This document shows positions 54,179-62,984 of a DNA stretch of 64,000 nucleotides, in pieces. A model generated the notes under the pieces. The model did no database searches and had not been told where the DNA came from. It saw nothing but the letters and a program-made list of their open reading frames with translations. Numbering within the stretch: the first letter of the stretch is position 1; each line of letters opens with the position of its first letter. This stretch comes from Aneurinibacillus tyrosinisolvens (GTDB lineage: Bacteria > Bacillota > Bacilli > Aneurinibacillales > Aneurinibacillaceae), in NCBI RefSeq assembly GCF_001015055.1, contig NZ_BBWZ01000005.1:1-64000 (forward strand), read 5' to 3'. The translations under genes were made by a program, and so were the position numbers.

Positions 54179-54257
54179 AGGGTTTTAATGAAAATCTGCA
54201 AGAGTCAAGTTATTTTAAAACTATATGTCGATGTAAAGTATGGAAGAGAAATTACTC

Positions 54258-54650
54258 TTACTCTACCTCGTTTTCTCTTTTAAACTGTTCAAGTCCCTTT
54301 TTAAACAGCTCAAGCAGAACATCGTGCTGTGTTTTGCTTTTTACATAACTGCGAATCGTATTAATTTCTTTGACCAGTTCAGCATCTAAGTGAAGATTTA
54401 CCGTCTTTCCTTTTTCCCCGTCTGTAATTTCAAAACCGTTTCCGTATGGCCGAAGGATACCGTGTATTTGCATTTCCTCAATCAGAAGTTTTTTTTCTGG
54501 AATAACAAGCTTCTCCCCTTCTATTATAATGCTGCTGTTATCCTCGCTGAAGCGCAAATTGAATGGATTCGCCGCGTGCTTATTTTCATCTCTTATTTTC
54601 CGCGCAATCAGAATATTTTCATTTGTGTTTTTGATTTCAATGCTAACCAT
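54258..54650 (-). CDS. Hypothetical, ribbon-helix-helix-like C-terminal segment
   Basis: 130 residues. N-terminal beta-rich half (IIIEGEKLVIPEKKLLIEEMQIHG). The C-terminal half (GKTVNLHLDAELVKEINTIR, then SYVKSKTQHDVLLELFKKGLEQF) is strand-helix-helix with a Ser/Thr-rich turn, resembling a ribbon-helix-helix DNA-binding fold. Its start overlaps the stop of the coiled-coil gene by 8 bp, so the two form a coupled pair. Family not recognised. No toxin or partition partner is apparent. Confidence 0.6.
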   Translation of the reverse strand: MVSIEIKNTNENILIARKIRDENKHAANPFNLRFSEDNSSIIIEGEKLVIPEKKLLIEEMQIHGILRPYGNGFEITDGEKGKTVNLHLDAELVKEINTIRSYVKSKTQHDVLLELFKKGLEQFKRENEVE

Positions 54651-55161
54651 CGCCCTCTACACCTTCCAATCGCATTTCGTCCACATCCTCCAGCACCGTA
54701 TAATCCGGAAGCTGAAGTTTATATAAAAACCGCCCTTTTTCCAATCGAACACTGATTACAGTAGCCTGGAGCCGCCTGTTGTCTCCACAATATTGCACTT
54801 CATCCAATATATCGTGATACGGGGCGATGTATCCTTTCGTATAGAGAAAAGAAAACACGGTCGATTTATTATATAAGTTTCGTTTTTTTCCCTGTTTTGT
54901 TTTTAGGGCCCAAAACTGCGCGCGTTCGTCAATGACTTCGCCAAGGTATCCCTCGTCTGTCCAGCGCTTAATTGTGGACATGTTAATGAGCTTCCCGGAT
55001 CGTTCCTGTACGTAGTCAATAATTTCTTTGGAAGCGATATATTGTTTCCGGAGTTCATTCTGTTCTTTGCAGCTTTTTAAATTTTCCTCAAGCTCGGCCA
55101 GCAATTTCTGTTTTTCCTGAATTTCCCGTTTGAGGTTCTCAATATGTATTTCTAAATCCAT
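54643..55161 (-). CDS. Hypothetical coiled-coil/MerR-like regulator
   Basis: 172 residues from the ATG at 55161 (AAAGGAT upstream); 10 residues longer if the upstream TTG is used. Residues 1-40 form a coiled coil (LEIHIENLKREIQEKQKLLAELEENLKSCKEQ). The middle has a helix-turn-helix-like segment (YIASKEIIDYVQERSGKLINMSTIKRWTDEGYLGEVID) with the MerR-type turn MSTIKRW. The C-terminus is beta-rich. It is the first gene of a pair with the RHH-like gene. I do not recognise the family. Confidence 0.6.
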   Translation of the reverse strand: MDLEIHIENLKREIQEKQKLLAELEENLKSCKEQNELRKQYIASKEIIDYVQERSGKLINMSTIKRWTDEGYLGEVIDERAQFWALKTKQGKKRNLYNKSTVFSFLYTKGYIAPYHDILDEVQYCGDNRRLQATVISVRLEKGRFLYKLQLPDYTVLEDVDEMRLEGVEGDG

Positions 55162-55280
55162 TCTCTTGTATCCTTTCAAAAGTACGAGCATTTTGGAAGA
55201 TAAACTCGCTCTTATTTTATTTTATCAAAGATTGCCTAAGTCTCAATAAGCTCTTGATATTCATCATAAATATTTATATA

Positions 55281-55323
55281 TGCAATTAAAAATGTTGATA
55301 TTGCATTTTAAGTATTATAATAT
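55281..55323 (+). promoter_or_regulatory. Promoter/operator region of the pyrimidine operon
   Basis: TTGATA (55295-55300) with TATAAT at 55316-55321 (15-bp spacer) or TAATAT at 55318-55323 (17-bp spacer). An inverted repeat TGCAAT (55281-55286)/ATTGCA (55300-55305) brackets the -35, a position suited to a repressor or activator. No sigma-54-type promoter was seen. Confidence 0.45.
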
Positions 55324-55382
55324 AAATATAAAGTTCTGAAAATTTAATAATTAATACAGCTTTATCAAAGGAGGAGAGTATT

Positions 55383-56750
55383 TTGAACCAGCCGGTCTTT
55401 ATTCCAATTGAAAAGCTTGAACGAAACTTCCAGGAGTTTATTCCCGGCCTGCGGGAGAAAGATGCAATGGATGAATCGAATCGTTGTCTCTATTGCTACG
55501 ATGCTCCCTGTATTAAAGCTTGTCCGACCGGCATTAATATCCCTTCTTTCATTAAAAAGATTGCTTCTGGAAATATGAAAGGTTCAGCGCGCGTTATTAT
55601 GGAGTCCAACCCGGTAGGCGCAAGCTGTGCAAGGGTGTGCCCTACTTCTGAACTGTGTGAAGGGGCCTGTGTGCTCAACCATGCTTCCTCTCCCATTATG
55701 ATCGGAAGGCTCCAGCGTTATGCTACCGACTGGGCGATGAAAAGGGATATAACCCTGTTTGAAAAAGGACAGAGCAATGGAAAAACCGCAGCGATCATAG
55801 GAGGCGGCCCGGCAGGATTATCGGCTGCAAGAGAATTAGCCAGGTTCGGCTACGATGTCACTGTTTATGAGGCAAAACCTCAAGCGGGTGGACTGAATAC
55901 ATACGGCATCGTGTCGTTCCGCTTGCCGCAAGAGGTTGCACTGTGGGAGGTAGAGCAGGTCGAAAAGCTTGGCGTCACGATCCTTACAAATATGACCATT
56001 GGAAAAGACATTCAGGTAGACGAAATTGTGGACGGATATGATTACGTCGTCCTCGCCGTCGGCCTTGGCAGGGTGCCTGATTTGGCGATTGAAGGAGAAG
56101 AGCTGGATGGCGTTTACGATGCGATTCAGCTTGTGGAAGATACAAAAACAAAGCAGCTTGCCTCGCTCTCAGTCGGGAAGCGTGTCGTTGTCATCGGCGC
56201 GGGCAATACCGCCATTGATGCTGCGACCTGTTCGCGGCGCCTCGGGGCGGACAGTGTGACGATGATGTACCGCCGTACGGAAAGCGAAATGACCGCATAC
56301 GAATTCGAATATGAATTCGCCAAACAGGAAGGCGTAGAATTCAGGTGGCTTGCAGCGCCGAACCGGATTATCGGTGACGAGAACGGAAAAGTGAAGGCAC
56401 TGGAGTGCGTGCGCATGGAACTTGGCGAACCGGATGCGTCAGGACGCCCGCGCCCGGTAAAAGTAGAAGGCTCCGAGTTTACGGTAGAAGTGGACAGTGT
56501 CATTAAAGCGATCGGACAGGATAAATTAATTCCGCTCATTGAAGCATTCGGCCTTGAGCATGTCCGGGGAATTGTCAAAGTGAACGAACAAAACCAGACG
56601 TCCCACCCGAAGATTTTTGCGGCCGGTGATTGTATTTTTGGTTTAGGGAATGCGGAGGCCATGGTGGTCGATGCGGCGCAGCAAGGCAAAAAAGCAGCGC
56701 ATGGTATTCATAAGGCATATATGTCTGCCCAAAAAGAAGCGATGGCATAA
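55383..56750 (+). CDS. preT: Dihydropyrimidine dehydrogenase subunit PreT
   Basis: 455 residues; TTG start with AAAGGAGGAG. The N-terminal Fe-S domain has a Cys-rich pattern (RCLYCYDAPCIKACPTGINIP, then SCARVCPTSELCEGACV). An FAD site GGGPAGLSAARELA lies at about 137-150 and an NAD(P) site VVIGAGNTAIDAAT at about 265-278. The C-terminal FAD motif FAAGDCIFG is present. It transfers electrons from NAD(P)H to PreA for reduction of uracil and thymine. It is first of the pyrimidine catabolic operon; preA follows by 19 bp. Confidence 0.93.
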   Translation: MNQPVFIPIEKLERNFQEFIPGLREKDAMDESNRCLYCYDAPCIKACPTGINIPSFIKKIASGNMKGSARVIMESNPVGASCARVCPTSELCEGACVLNHASSPIMIGRLQRYATDWAMKRDITLFEKGQSNGKTAAIIGGGPAGLSAARELARFGYDVTVYEAKPQAGGLNTYGIVSFRLPQEVALWEVEQVEKLGVTILTNMTIGKDIQVDEIVDGYDYVVLAVGLGRVPDLAIEGEELDGVYDAIQLVEDTKTKQLASLSVGKRVVVIGAGNTAIDAATCSRRLGADSVTMMYRRTESEMTAYEFEYEFAKQEGVEFRWLAAPNRIIGDENGKVKALECVRMELGEPDASGRPRPVKVEGSEFTVEVDSVIKAIGQDKLIPLIEAFGLEHVRGIVKVNEQNQTSHPKIFAAGDCIFGLGNAEAMVVDAAQQGKKAAHGIHKAYMSAQKEAMA

Positions 56751-56769
56751 AACCAAGGAGGGTTCTCTT

Positions 56770-58023
56770 ATGGCTGATTTACGAATTACGCTCGGAGGCA
56801 TTCAAGCACCCAATCCATTCTGGCTTGCTTCCGCACCGCCGACAAATACGGGCTACCAGGTAGAACGGGCATTTGAAGCGGGATGGGGCGGTGCAGTCTG
56901 GAAAACGCTTGGCGACCCGATTGTCAATGTAACCTCCCGTTTTGCCGGTCTGAAATACAACGGGCAAACGGTTGGGTTTAACAATATTGAATTGATTACG
57001 GACCGGCCGCTGGAAGATAATCTGAAAGAGATGAGAGAGGTAAAACGAAAATTCCCCAACCACGCTTTGATCGCCTCCTTAATGATGGAACCGAGCCGCG
57101 AAAGATGGCATGAACTGGTCAAAGCGGTCGAAGCTATCGGTGTGGATGGACTGGAGCTCAACTTCGGCTGCCCGCACGGAATGGCGGAGCGGGGAATGGG
57201 CGCTGCGGTCGGACAGCAGCCGGAGCTCGTGCAGCAGCAAACGGAATGGGTGAAGGAAGTAGCGCAGACGCCCGTTATCGTCAAGCTGACACCGAATATT
57301 ACAGACATTCGCTACACGGCCCGGGCAGCCAGGCAGGGGGGCGCCGATGCCATCAGCATGATTAATACGATCAATAGCCTGATGGGTGTCGACATTGATA
57401 CGTGGAACCCAATTCCGCATGTTGACGGGAAAGGCGCACATGGAGGCTACTGCGGCCCTGCAGTTAAGCCGATCGCGCTCAATATGGTGGCTGAATGCGC
57501 CCGCGACCCGCTCGTAGACCTTCCGATTTCCGGAATTGGCGGCATTTCCAATTGGCGGGATGTAGTGGAGTTTATGCTGATGGGCTCCAGCGGCATTCAA
57601 GTTTGTACGGCCGCCATGCTGTATGGATTCCGCATTGTGGAAGATATGACCGAAGGGCTGAACAACTATCTGGATGAACGGGGCATCGCTTCCGTTATGG
57701 ACATTGTAGGAAAATCGGTGCCGCGTTATTCCGATTGGGGCAATCTTAACTTGAATTACAAGATTGTCGCTCAAATTGACGAGGATTCCTGTATAAACTG
57801 CAATCGCTGTCACATCGCCTGTGAGGATACATCCCACCAGTGCATCGAAATTGTGCAAACGGCAGAAGGAAACGAAAAACTGGTCGTACGGGAAGAAGAT
57901 TGTGTTGGCTGTAACCTCTGTTCCATCGTCTGCCCAATTGAAGACTGCATCACGATGGTAGAGGTGCCGAGCGAACAGCCGCCGCTTACATGGAGAGAGC
58001 GGACGGCGATGATGAATTCATAA
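56770..58023 (+). CDS. preA: Dihydropyrimidine dehydrogenase subunit PreA
   Basis: 417 residues; AAGGAGGG before the ATG at 56770. FMN-binding TIM barrel resembling dihydroorotate dehydrogenase. The active-site Cys is in NFGCPHGMAERGMGAAVGQ, equivalent to Cys671 of mammalian DPD. At the C-terminus two [4Fe-4S] motifs appear: CINCNRCHIACEDTSHQC and CVGCNLCSIVCPIEDC. Together with PreT it reduces uracil to dihydrouracil and thymine to dihydrothymine. Confidence 0.94.
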   Translation: MADLRITLGGIQAPNPFWLASAPPTNTGYQVERAFEAGWGGAVWKTLGDPIVNVTSRFAGLKYNGQTVGFNNIELITDRPLEDNLKEMREVKRKFPNHALIASLMMEPSRERWHELVKAVEAIGVDGLELNFGCPHGMAERGMGAAVGQQPELVQQQTEWVKEVAQTPVIVKLTPNITDIRYTARAARQGGADAISMINTINSLMGVDIDTWNPIPHVDGKGAHGGYCGPAVKPIALNMVAECARDPLVDLPISGIGGISNWRDVVEFMLMGSSGIQVCTAAMLYGFRIVEDMTEGLNNYLDERGIASVMDIVGKSVPRYSDWGNLNLNYKIVAQIDEDSCINCNRCHIACEDTSHQCIEIVQTAEGNEKLVVREEDCVGCNLCSIVCPIEDCITMVEVPSEQPPLTWRERTAMMNS

Positions 58024-58047
58024 TCAATAAAAAAGGAGGAACCGTAA

Positions 58048-59433
58048 ATGGCCAAAGTAATCAAGGGAGGAACGGTCGTTACTGCTTCGGATATTTATGA
58101 AGCGGACATTCTCATTGAGGGAGAGAAGGTCGTATCGATCGCTGAAAATATCGATGTCCCGGATGCGGAAATCATCGATGCGAAGGGCTGCTATGTTTTC
58201 CCCGGCGGCGTCGATCCCCATACCCATCTTGATATGCCGTTCGGCGGCACGACGACCGCTGACGACTTTGAAACCGGGACGCGCGCGGCCGCTTTTGGCG
58301 GCACGACGACCATTGTTGATTTTTGCCTGACACAGAAAGGAAAACCGCTGAAAGAAGCGGTGAGTACGTGGCATAAAAAAGCGGCGGGAAATGCGATTAT
58401 TGACTATAGCTTTCACCTTATGATTAGTGAAATGAATGACAATGTGCTGAACGAACTGCCGGCTGTTGTGCAGGAAGAAGGAATTACATCCCTTAAGCTG
58501 TTCATGGCTTACAAAAATGTGTTCCAGGTAGATGACGGAACGCTATTTCAAACGCTGACAAAGGCGAAAGAGCTAGGGGCGCTCGTACAGGTGCACGCAG
58601 AAAACGGAGATGTCATCGATTTTCTAACTAAAAAAGCGCTGCAGGAAGGAAACACATCCCCGTATTACCATGCAGTGACCCGTCCGCCGGAAGCGGAAGC
58701 AGAGGCGACAGGCCGGGCAATTGCAATGGCTGCGCTAGCAGACGCACCGATTTATGTCGTACATGTCTCCTGTGCGGCGGCGGCCAACAAAATAAAAGAG
58801 GCACGGGCACTAGGGTTTAAAGTGTGGGGGGAAACGTGCCCCCAGTATCTTGTACTCGACGTGACCGCTCTCGAAAAACCTGAATTTGAAGGTGCCAAAT
58901 ACGTCTGGTCCCCTCCGCTCCGGGAGAAATGTAATCAGGAAGAGCTGTGGGCAGCCCTGCGGAACGGAAGCCTCCAGACCGTCGGCTCAGATCAGTGTTC
59001 CTTCAACTTTGAAGGGCAGAAAGATTTGGGGAAAGATGATTTTACCAAAATTCCGAACGGCGGCCCGCTTATTGAAGACCGCTTCTCCATTCTGTATTCA
59101 GAAGGGGTTCATAAAGGGAAAATCGGGCTGAATACGTTTGTGAACGCGGTATCTACGAATGCCGCAAAACTGTTCGGCTTGTTCCCGAAAAAGGGGACGA
59201 TTGCCGTAGGAAGCGATGCGGATATTGTTGTATTTGACCCGAAGGCCGAACGCACGCTCTCTGCAGCAACCCATCACATGAATGTGGACTACAATCCGTT
59301 TGAAGGGATGAAGGTTACCGGGGAGCCTGTCACTGTTCTATCGCGTGGAGAAGTGATTGTACAAGACAAGCAGTTCCGCGGCCAAAAGGGAAGAGGGCAC
59401 TATTTAAAAAGACAGCTGTTCCAGCAGTATTAA
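58048..59433 (+). CDS. hydA: Dihydropyrimidinase (D-hydantoinase)
   Basis: 461 residues; AAAGGAGG upstream. Amidohydrolase fold. Metal site: HTHLD after VDP, a carbamylated Lys in SLKLFMAYKN, His in VHAENGD and VHVSC, and Asp of GSDQCSF. It opens the ring of dihydrouracil or hydantoins. It is third gene of the operon; its stop codon lies 14 bp before the next gene. Confidence 0.94.
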   Translation: MAKVIKGGTVVTASDIYEADILIEGEKVVSIAENIDVPDAEIIDAKGCYVFPGGVDPHTHLDMPFGGTTTADDFETGTRAAAFGGTTTIVDFCLTQKGKPLKEAVSTWHKKAAGNAIIDYSFHLMISEMNDNVLNELPAVVQEEGITSLKLFMAYKNVFQVDDGTLFQTLTKAKELGALVQVHAENGDVIDFLTKKALQEGNTSPYYHAVTRPPEAEAEATGRAIAMAALADAPIYVVHVSCAAAANKIKEARALGFKVWGETCPQYLVLDVTALEKPEFEGAKYVWSPPLREKCNQEELWAALRNGSLQTVGSDQCSFNFEGQKDLGKDDFTKIPNGGPLIEDRFSILYSEGVHKGKIGLNTFVNAVSTNAAKLFGLFPKKGTIAVGSDADIVVFDPKAERTLSAATHHMNVDYNPFEGMKVTGEPVTVLSRGEVIVQDKQFRGQKGRGHYLKRQLFQQY

Positions 59434-59447
59434 TGGGAGGGGTTATT

Positions 59448-60335
59448 ATGTCGAAAGAAGTTGTAATCGGCCTCATTCAGGCAAGCCACGATGTGCACGG
59501 TGATGAGCCCGTTGAAGTGCATAAACAAAAAGCGATTGAAAAGCATTTGGCGCTTGTGGACGAGGCGGTAGCCAAGGGAGCCAAAATCATCTGTCTGCAG
59601 GAAATTTTCTACGGGCCATACTTTTGCGCGGAGCAGACGACAAAGTGGTATGAGGCAGCAGAACCGATTCCTGAAGGGCCGACAACCAAGCTGTTTCAGG
59701 AAGTCGCGAAGAAAAACGACGTGGTCATCGTGCTGCCTATTTATGAAAAAGCGGCGGAGGGTGTCTACTATAATACGGCAGCGGTCATTGACGCGGACGG
59801 TACGTACCTCGGCAAATACCGCAAAAAGCACATTCCGCACGTAGCGGCCGGAGAAGGTGGCACAGGTTTCTGGGAGAAGTACTATTTCAAGCCCGGGAAT
59901 GAGGATTATCCGGTGTTTAATACGAAATACGCCAGGGTAGGCGTCTACATTTGCTATGACAGGCATTTCCCGGAAGGAGCGCGCCTGCTCGGATTAAATG
60001 GAGCCGAGATCGTCTTTAACCCTTCCGCAACCGTAGCAGGGACATCAGAATATTTATGGAAGCTTGAACAGCCGGCACACGCCGTTGCTAATGGCTTCTA
60101 CGTAGCGGCGATCAACCGCGTAGGTTTTGAAGCACCCTGGAACATGGGCGAGTTTTACGGGCAGAGCTACCTGGTCAACCCGCGCGGCGAATTCGTAGCA
60201 ACGGGCAGCCGGGATAAAGATGAAGTTATTATCGGTATTATGGATCGGAATGTCATCCACGAAGTGCGCGATCAATGGCAGTTTTACCGTGACCGGCGCC
60301 CTGAAACGTACGCGAACCTTGCATCCCAGCTATAG
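59448..60335 (+). CDS. Beta-ureidopropionase/N-carbamoyl amidohydrolase
   Basis: 295 residues from the ATG at 59448 (GGGAGGGG upstream). Nitrilase superfamily triad: Glu in LQEIFYGPYF, Lys in KYRKKHIPHV and Cys in GVYICYDRHFPEGARLLGLNGAE. The context (after PreTA and dihydropyrimidinase) indicates N-carbamoyl-beta-alanine as substrate, giving beta-alanine, CO2 and ammonia. Without the neighbourhood it could be called N-carbamoylputrescine amidase. It ends the operon. Confidence 0.9.
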   Translation: MSKEVVIGLIQASHDVHGDEPVEVHKQKAIEKHLALVDEAVAKGAKIICLQEIFYGPYFCAEQTTKWYEAAEPIPEGPTTKLFQEVAKKNDVVIVLPIYEKAAEGVYYNTAAVIDADGTYLGKYRKKHIPHVAAGEGGTGFWEKYYFKPGNEDYPVFNTKYARVGVYICYDRHFPEGARLLGLNGAEIVFNPSATVAGTSEYLWKLEQPAHAVANGFYVAAINRVGFEAPWNMGEFYGQSYLVNPRGEFVATGSRDKDEVIIGIMDRNVIHEVRDQWQFYRDRRPETYANLASQL

Positions 60336-60346
60336 AAGAGAGCAAG

Positions 60347-60386
60347 GAAAGAAGGAAGCATTCTCCGCTTCCTTCTTTCTTTTTTG
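60347..60386 (+). terminator. Terminator of the pyrimidine operon
   Basis: 12-bp perfect stem AAAGAAGGAAGC/GCTTCCTTCTTT with a 7-nt loop and T6. Confidence 0.85.
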
Positions 60387-60596
60387 TGAAAAATACGTGA
60401 CTGCTTTATCGTACATAATTGAGATTGAGAAAGATATATGGTATATTTTTTTAAAAATTTCTAAAATAATAATATAGGGATTTATTTTTGAGAGATTGCA
60501 CCGCCTTCCAAATGATAGCTTATAGAGAAAAACACAGATAGGTAGGATAATTGTGAGGTGTTCTTATTCTGATAGGAAGAAGGAAGGGGACAAAGA

Positions 60597-61187
60597 ATGG
60601 AAGAGCACGTAGTAGCTTACAGGGGAATCTGTCTGTCAGAGGCGATGGAAGCAGTAGGCAAGCAGCACTACGCCGGTGCTGAAGAAAGAAAGTTTTTGAA
60701 CAAGATTGAAATTAAAGCGGTATTTGGGTGTGGTGTTTATCTTGTAAGCAATTACACCATAGCTGCGGAATACGCATACTGTCACGCTGAAGTAAACAGT
60801 GACAAAGGAAGCGTCATACGGCAGACCGTTCATTTTCGAAACCCGATGCGGCTCGATGGCTGTTTCGGGGAGAAAGAGTTGCGAAGCCTGGCCCTTGCAT
60901 GGAAGTATCCGAATGGAACCATTGAGAAAGAGGTTTTGGAGCAGGAAGGAATGGAATTAAGCCGCTGGGCCGGGAATATCATCCGGGAATATCTGATAAC
61001 GCTTGGCTACGATGGTGTGGTATATCACATTAGCGATGAGTTGACCTATTATATTGCTTACAATCCTGGCGAACAGATTAGCCAGGTGGAGCTGGATTTT
61101 GTTTATAATCTAGAGGATTTGCAGAACTATACGTTCTCCGATTTAAGGCACCAATACCGTACGGGTGGCAGACACACAGCTATCTAG
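60597..61187 (+). CDS. Stand-alone protein with ADP-ribosyltransferase-fold (ART-PolyVal-like) signatures
   Basis: 196 residues; GAAGGGG upstream. The order of motifs is that of ART-fold domains seen in phage polyvalent proteins and related toxins: YRG at 8-10 (the Arg of the first strand), GVYLVSN at 46-52 (second strand, in the place of the STS/Y-x-x motif), GYDGVVY at 137-143 and YYIAYNPGEQI at 151-161 (final strand, Glu159 placed like the catalytic acidic residue). No signal peptide, no neighbouring immunity or antitoxin gene. It may modify a protein or nucleic acid, or be a non-enzymatic relative. No family name can be given with certainty. Confidence 0.6.
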   Translation: MEEHVVAYRGICLSEAMEAVGKQHYAGAEERKFLNKIEIKAVFGCGVYLVSNYTIAAEYAYCHAEVNSDKGSVIRQTVHFRNPMRLDGCFGEKELRSLALAWKYPNGTIEKEVLEQEGMELSRWAGNIIREYLITLGYDGVVYHISDELTYYIAYNPGEQISQVELDFVYNLEDLQNYTFSDLRHQYRTGGRHTAI

Positions 61188-61195
61188 ATAATAAG

Positions 61196-61232
61196 AGACT
61201 CCCTGGCACAATAGCGAACCAGGGAGTCTTTT
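61196..61232. terminator. Bidirectional terminator
   Basis: Stem AGACTCCCTGG/CCAGGGAGTCT (11 bp) with T4; it separates the ART-like and transporter genes. Confidence 0.85.
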
Positions 61233-61233
61233 A

Positions 61234-62757
61234 TTATTGGGCAACTTCAGTGTCAACGATCGCACCGGAAGTGCCTGTATCTGTTCTCGTTTCGGTAATC
61301 GTTTCGTATTCTTCTTTGCTTAAAATGCTTTTATCCCCACGCATTAAATAAACGTACGCGATGATGGAAATAAACAGGCCGAACGTCCAGGCATTGTCCC
61401 ACATAAAGCGGAGCGGCGGAATAAATAGACCCAGCATAGGGATGGCCACTCCGATGATGAGGGCGTATACACCGTTCATGTTGAAGCCTGATGTATAGCT
61501 GTAGCGCCCGTCCGGCATGTACAATTCTTTCAACGCCATCCGCCTGCGCCGTACGATCCAATAGTCGGCGATCGCGATTCCGTCAATCGGCCCCAGAAGT
61601 GCCCCGTACGTACCCAGCCAGCCGAAAATATAGTTGCCAAAGTTAGACATAATATACCAGGGCTGCATTAAAATCGCAAACAGTCCGGTAATGATGGCGC
61701 CCATGGCAAATGTGATGCGCTGCGGGTACAGGTTTTCGATGGCACGTGCAGGCGCAACCACATTGGCTCCGACGTTAATCGTAATGGAAGAGATAACGAT
61801 GACCAGCGTGCCTAAAAAGATAACAAAGGGCGGGAATTTTGCGAGCAGGAGAACGGGATCCCAGAGTGCCTCGCCAAAAATTACGAGAGTGGCAGACGTA
61901 ACAGCGATGCCGATAAAAGAAAATACTCCCATGGTGAGCGGAAGCGAAAAACTCTGCGCAACCACCTGCGCTTTTTGGTTTTTTGCATAGCGGCAGAAAT
62001 CCGGAATATTCAGCGCCATGGTCGCCCAGAAGGCGATGACGCCGGTCAAGGCAGGGAAGAAGTACTTTAAAAATTCGCCTGTGGAAGTAAACTTTGAAGG
62101 AGCGGACAGCATCGGCCCTAAGCCGCCGGCGGTAGTAAACGCCCAGATAAGCAGAATAATCGCTGAAATGGCAAGAACCGGAGCGGCGATGGCGCTAAGG
62201 ACCTTGATGGCTTCAGGACCTCTGTATGCAATGCCGACATTCAACAGCCAAAACAGAGCGAACACGATGGCTGTATGACCGGGCAGCGCCTGCCAGAAGG
62301 AAAAAGAAGCGGATAAAAGCGTATCGATCGCACCGGCTCCAATCCACGCATTGATCCCAAACCATCCTGCGGCGACAATCGCCCTGGCCATGGCGGGAAT
62401 ATGGGCCCCCTTGGATCCGAACCAGAGGCGGGCAAAAACAGGATAAGGAATGCCGAATTTAGTTCCAGCGTGCGAGTTGAGGAGAATGGGAATTAACACG
62501 ATAATGTTACCAAGGAAAATGGTAAAGATGGCTTGATACCAGTTCATTCCCAGACTAATCATACCGCTCGCCATCGTGTAAGTAGGAATACAAAGACACA
62601 TTCCGATCCACAGCGCGGCAAAGTTAAATCCTTTCCATGAGTGTTCTTCTGTTGTTGTAGGGCGTAAATCCTCATTCCAGAGCGGACTGCCTTCCATCTC
62701 CGCTGATACTTCAGGAACCAGGGTAACAATTCCGTTCGTTTCGATCTGCGTTTTCAT
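61234..62757 (-). CDS. NCS1-family nucleobase/hydantoin transporter
   Basis: 507 residues from the ATG at 62757 (AAGGAGGAGAG); 12 codons longer upstream is unlikely. About twelve transmembrane helices. NCS1 signatures: LRPTTTEEHSWKGFNFAALWIGMCLCIPTY, GIPYPVFARLWFGSKG, and DYWIVRRRRM. It imports uracil, allantoin, hydantoin or related bases with sodium or proton. Convergent end with the ART-like gene and proximity to the pyrimidine operon suggest uracil/dihydropyrimidine uptake. Confidence 0.9.
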   Translation of the reverse strand: MKTQIETNGIVTLVPEVSAEMEGSPLWNEDLRPTTTEEHSWKGFNFAALWIGMCLCIPTYTMASGMISLGMNWYQAIFTIFLGNIIVLIPILLNSHAGTKFGIPYPVFARLWFGSKGAHIPAMARAIVAAGWFGINAWIGAGAIDTLLSASFSFWQALPGHTAIVFALFWLLNVGIAYRGPEAIKVLSAIAAPVLAISAIILLIWAFTTAGGLGPMLSAPSKFTSTGEFLKYFFPALTGVIAFWATMALNIPDFCRYAKNQKAQVVAQSFSLPLTMGVFSFIGIAVTSATLVIFGEALWDPVLLLAKFPPFVIFLGTLVIVISSITINVGANVVAPARAIENLYPQRITFAMGAIITGLFAILMQPWYIMSNFGNYIFGWLGTYGALLGPIDGIAIADYWIVRRRRMALKELYMPDGRYSYTSGFNMNGVYALIIGVAIPMLGLFIPPLRFMWDNAWTFGLFISIIAYVYLMRGDKSILSKEEYETITETRTDTGTSGAIVDTEVAQ

Positions 62758-62867
62758 ATCTCTCCTCCTTCGAAGTAATACAAATAACAGCACAGTGAAC
62801 GAAAATGAGGGAGAACACCGTTGATTTTTTTAAACACCCCCTGTTATATTTTTTAAAGTTATCAAAA

Positions 62868-62914
62868 TGAAACCTTGATAGTTTTTATTGCCTAGAAAAT
62901 ATAGCAAGGTTTCA
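62868..62914. promoter_or_regulatory. Perfect 10-bp inverted repeat between regulator and transporter genes
   Basis: TGAAACCTTG (62868-62877) and CAAGGTTTCA (62905-62914), 27 bp apart, with more pairing between. It lies between the end of the PucR-type gene and the start of the transporter gene, so it may be an operator of the transporter or a terminator of the regulator gene. On the minus strand it ends in TTTTGAT. Confidence 0.5.
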
Positions 62915-62984
62915 GGTTTGATTATAATTAGTTGTGAATAAGTAGTCAACAAAATATTTAGAAAATTCGGAGAAGAAGGAAATG

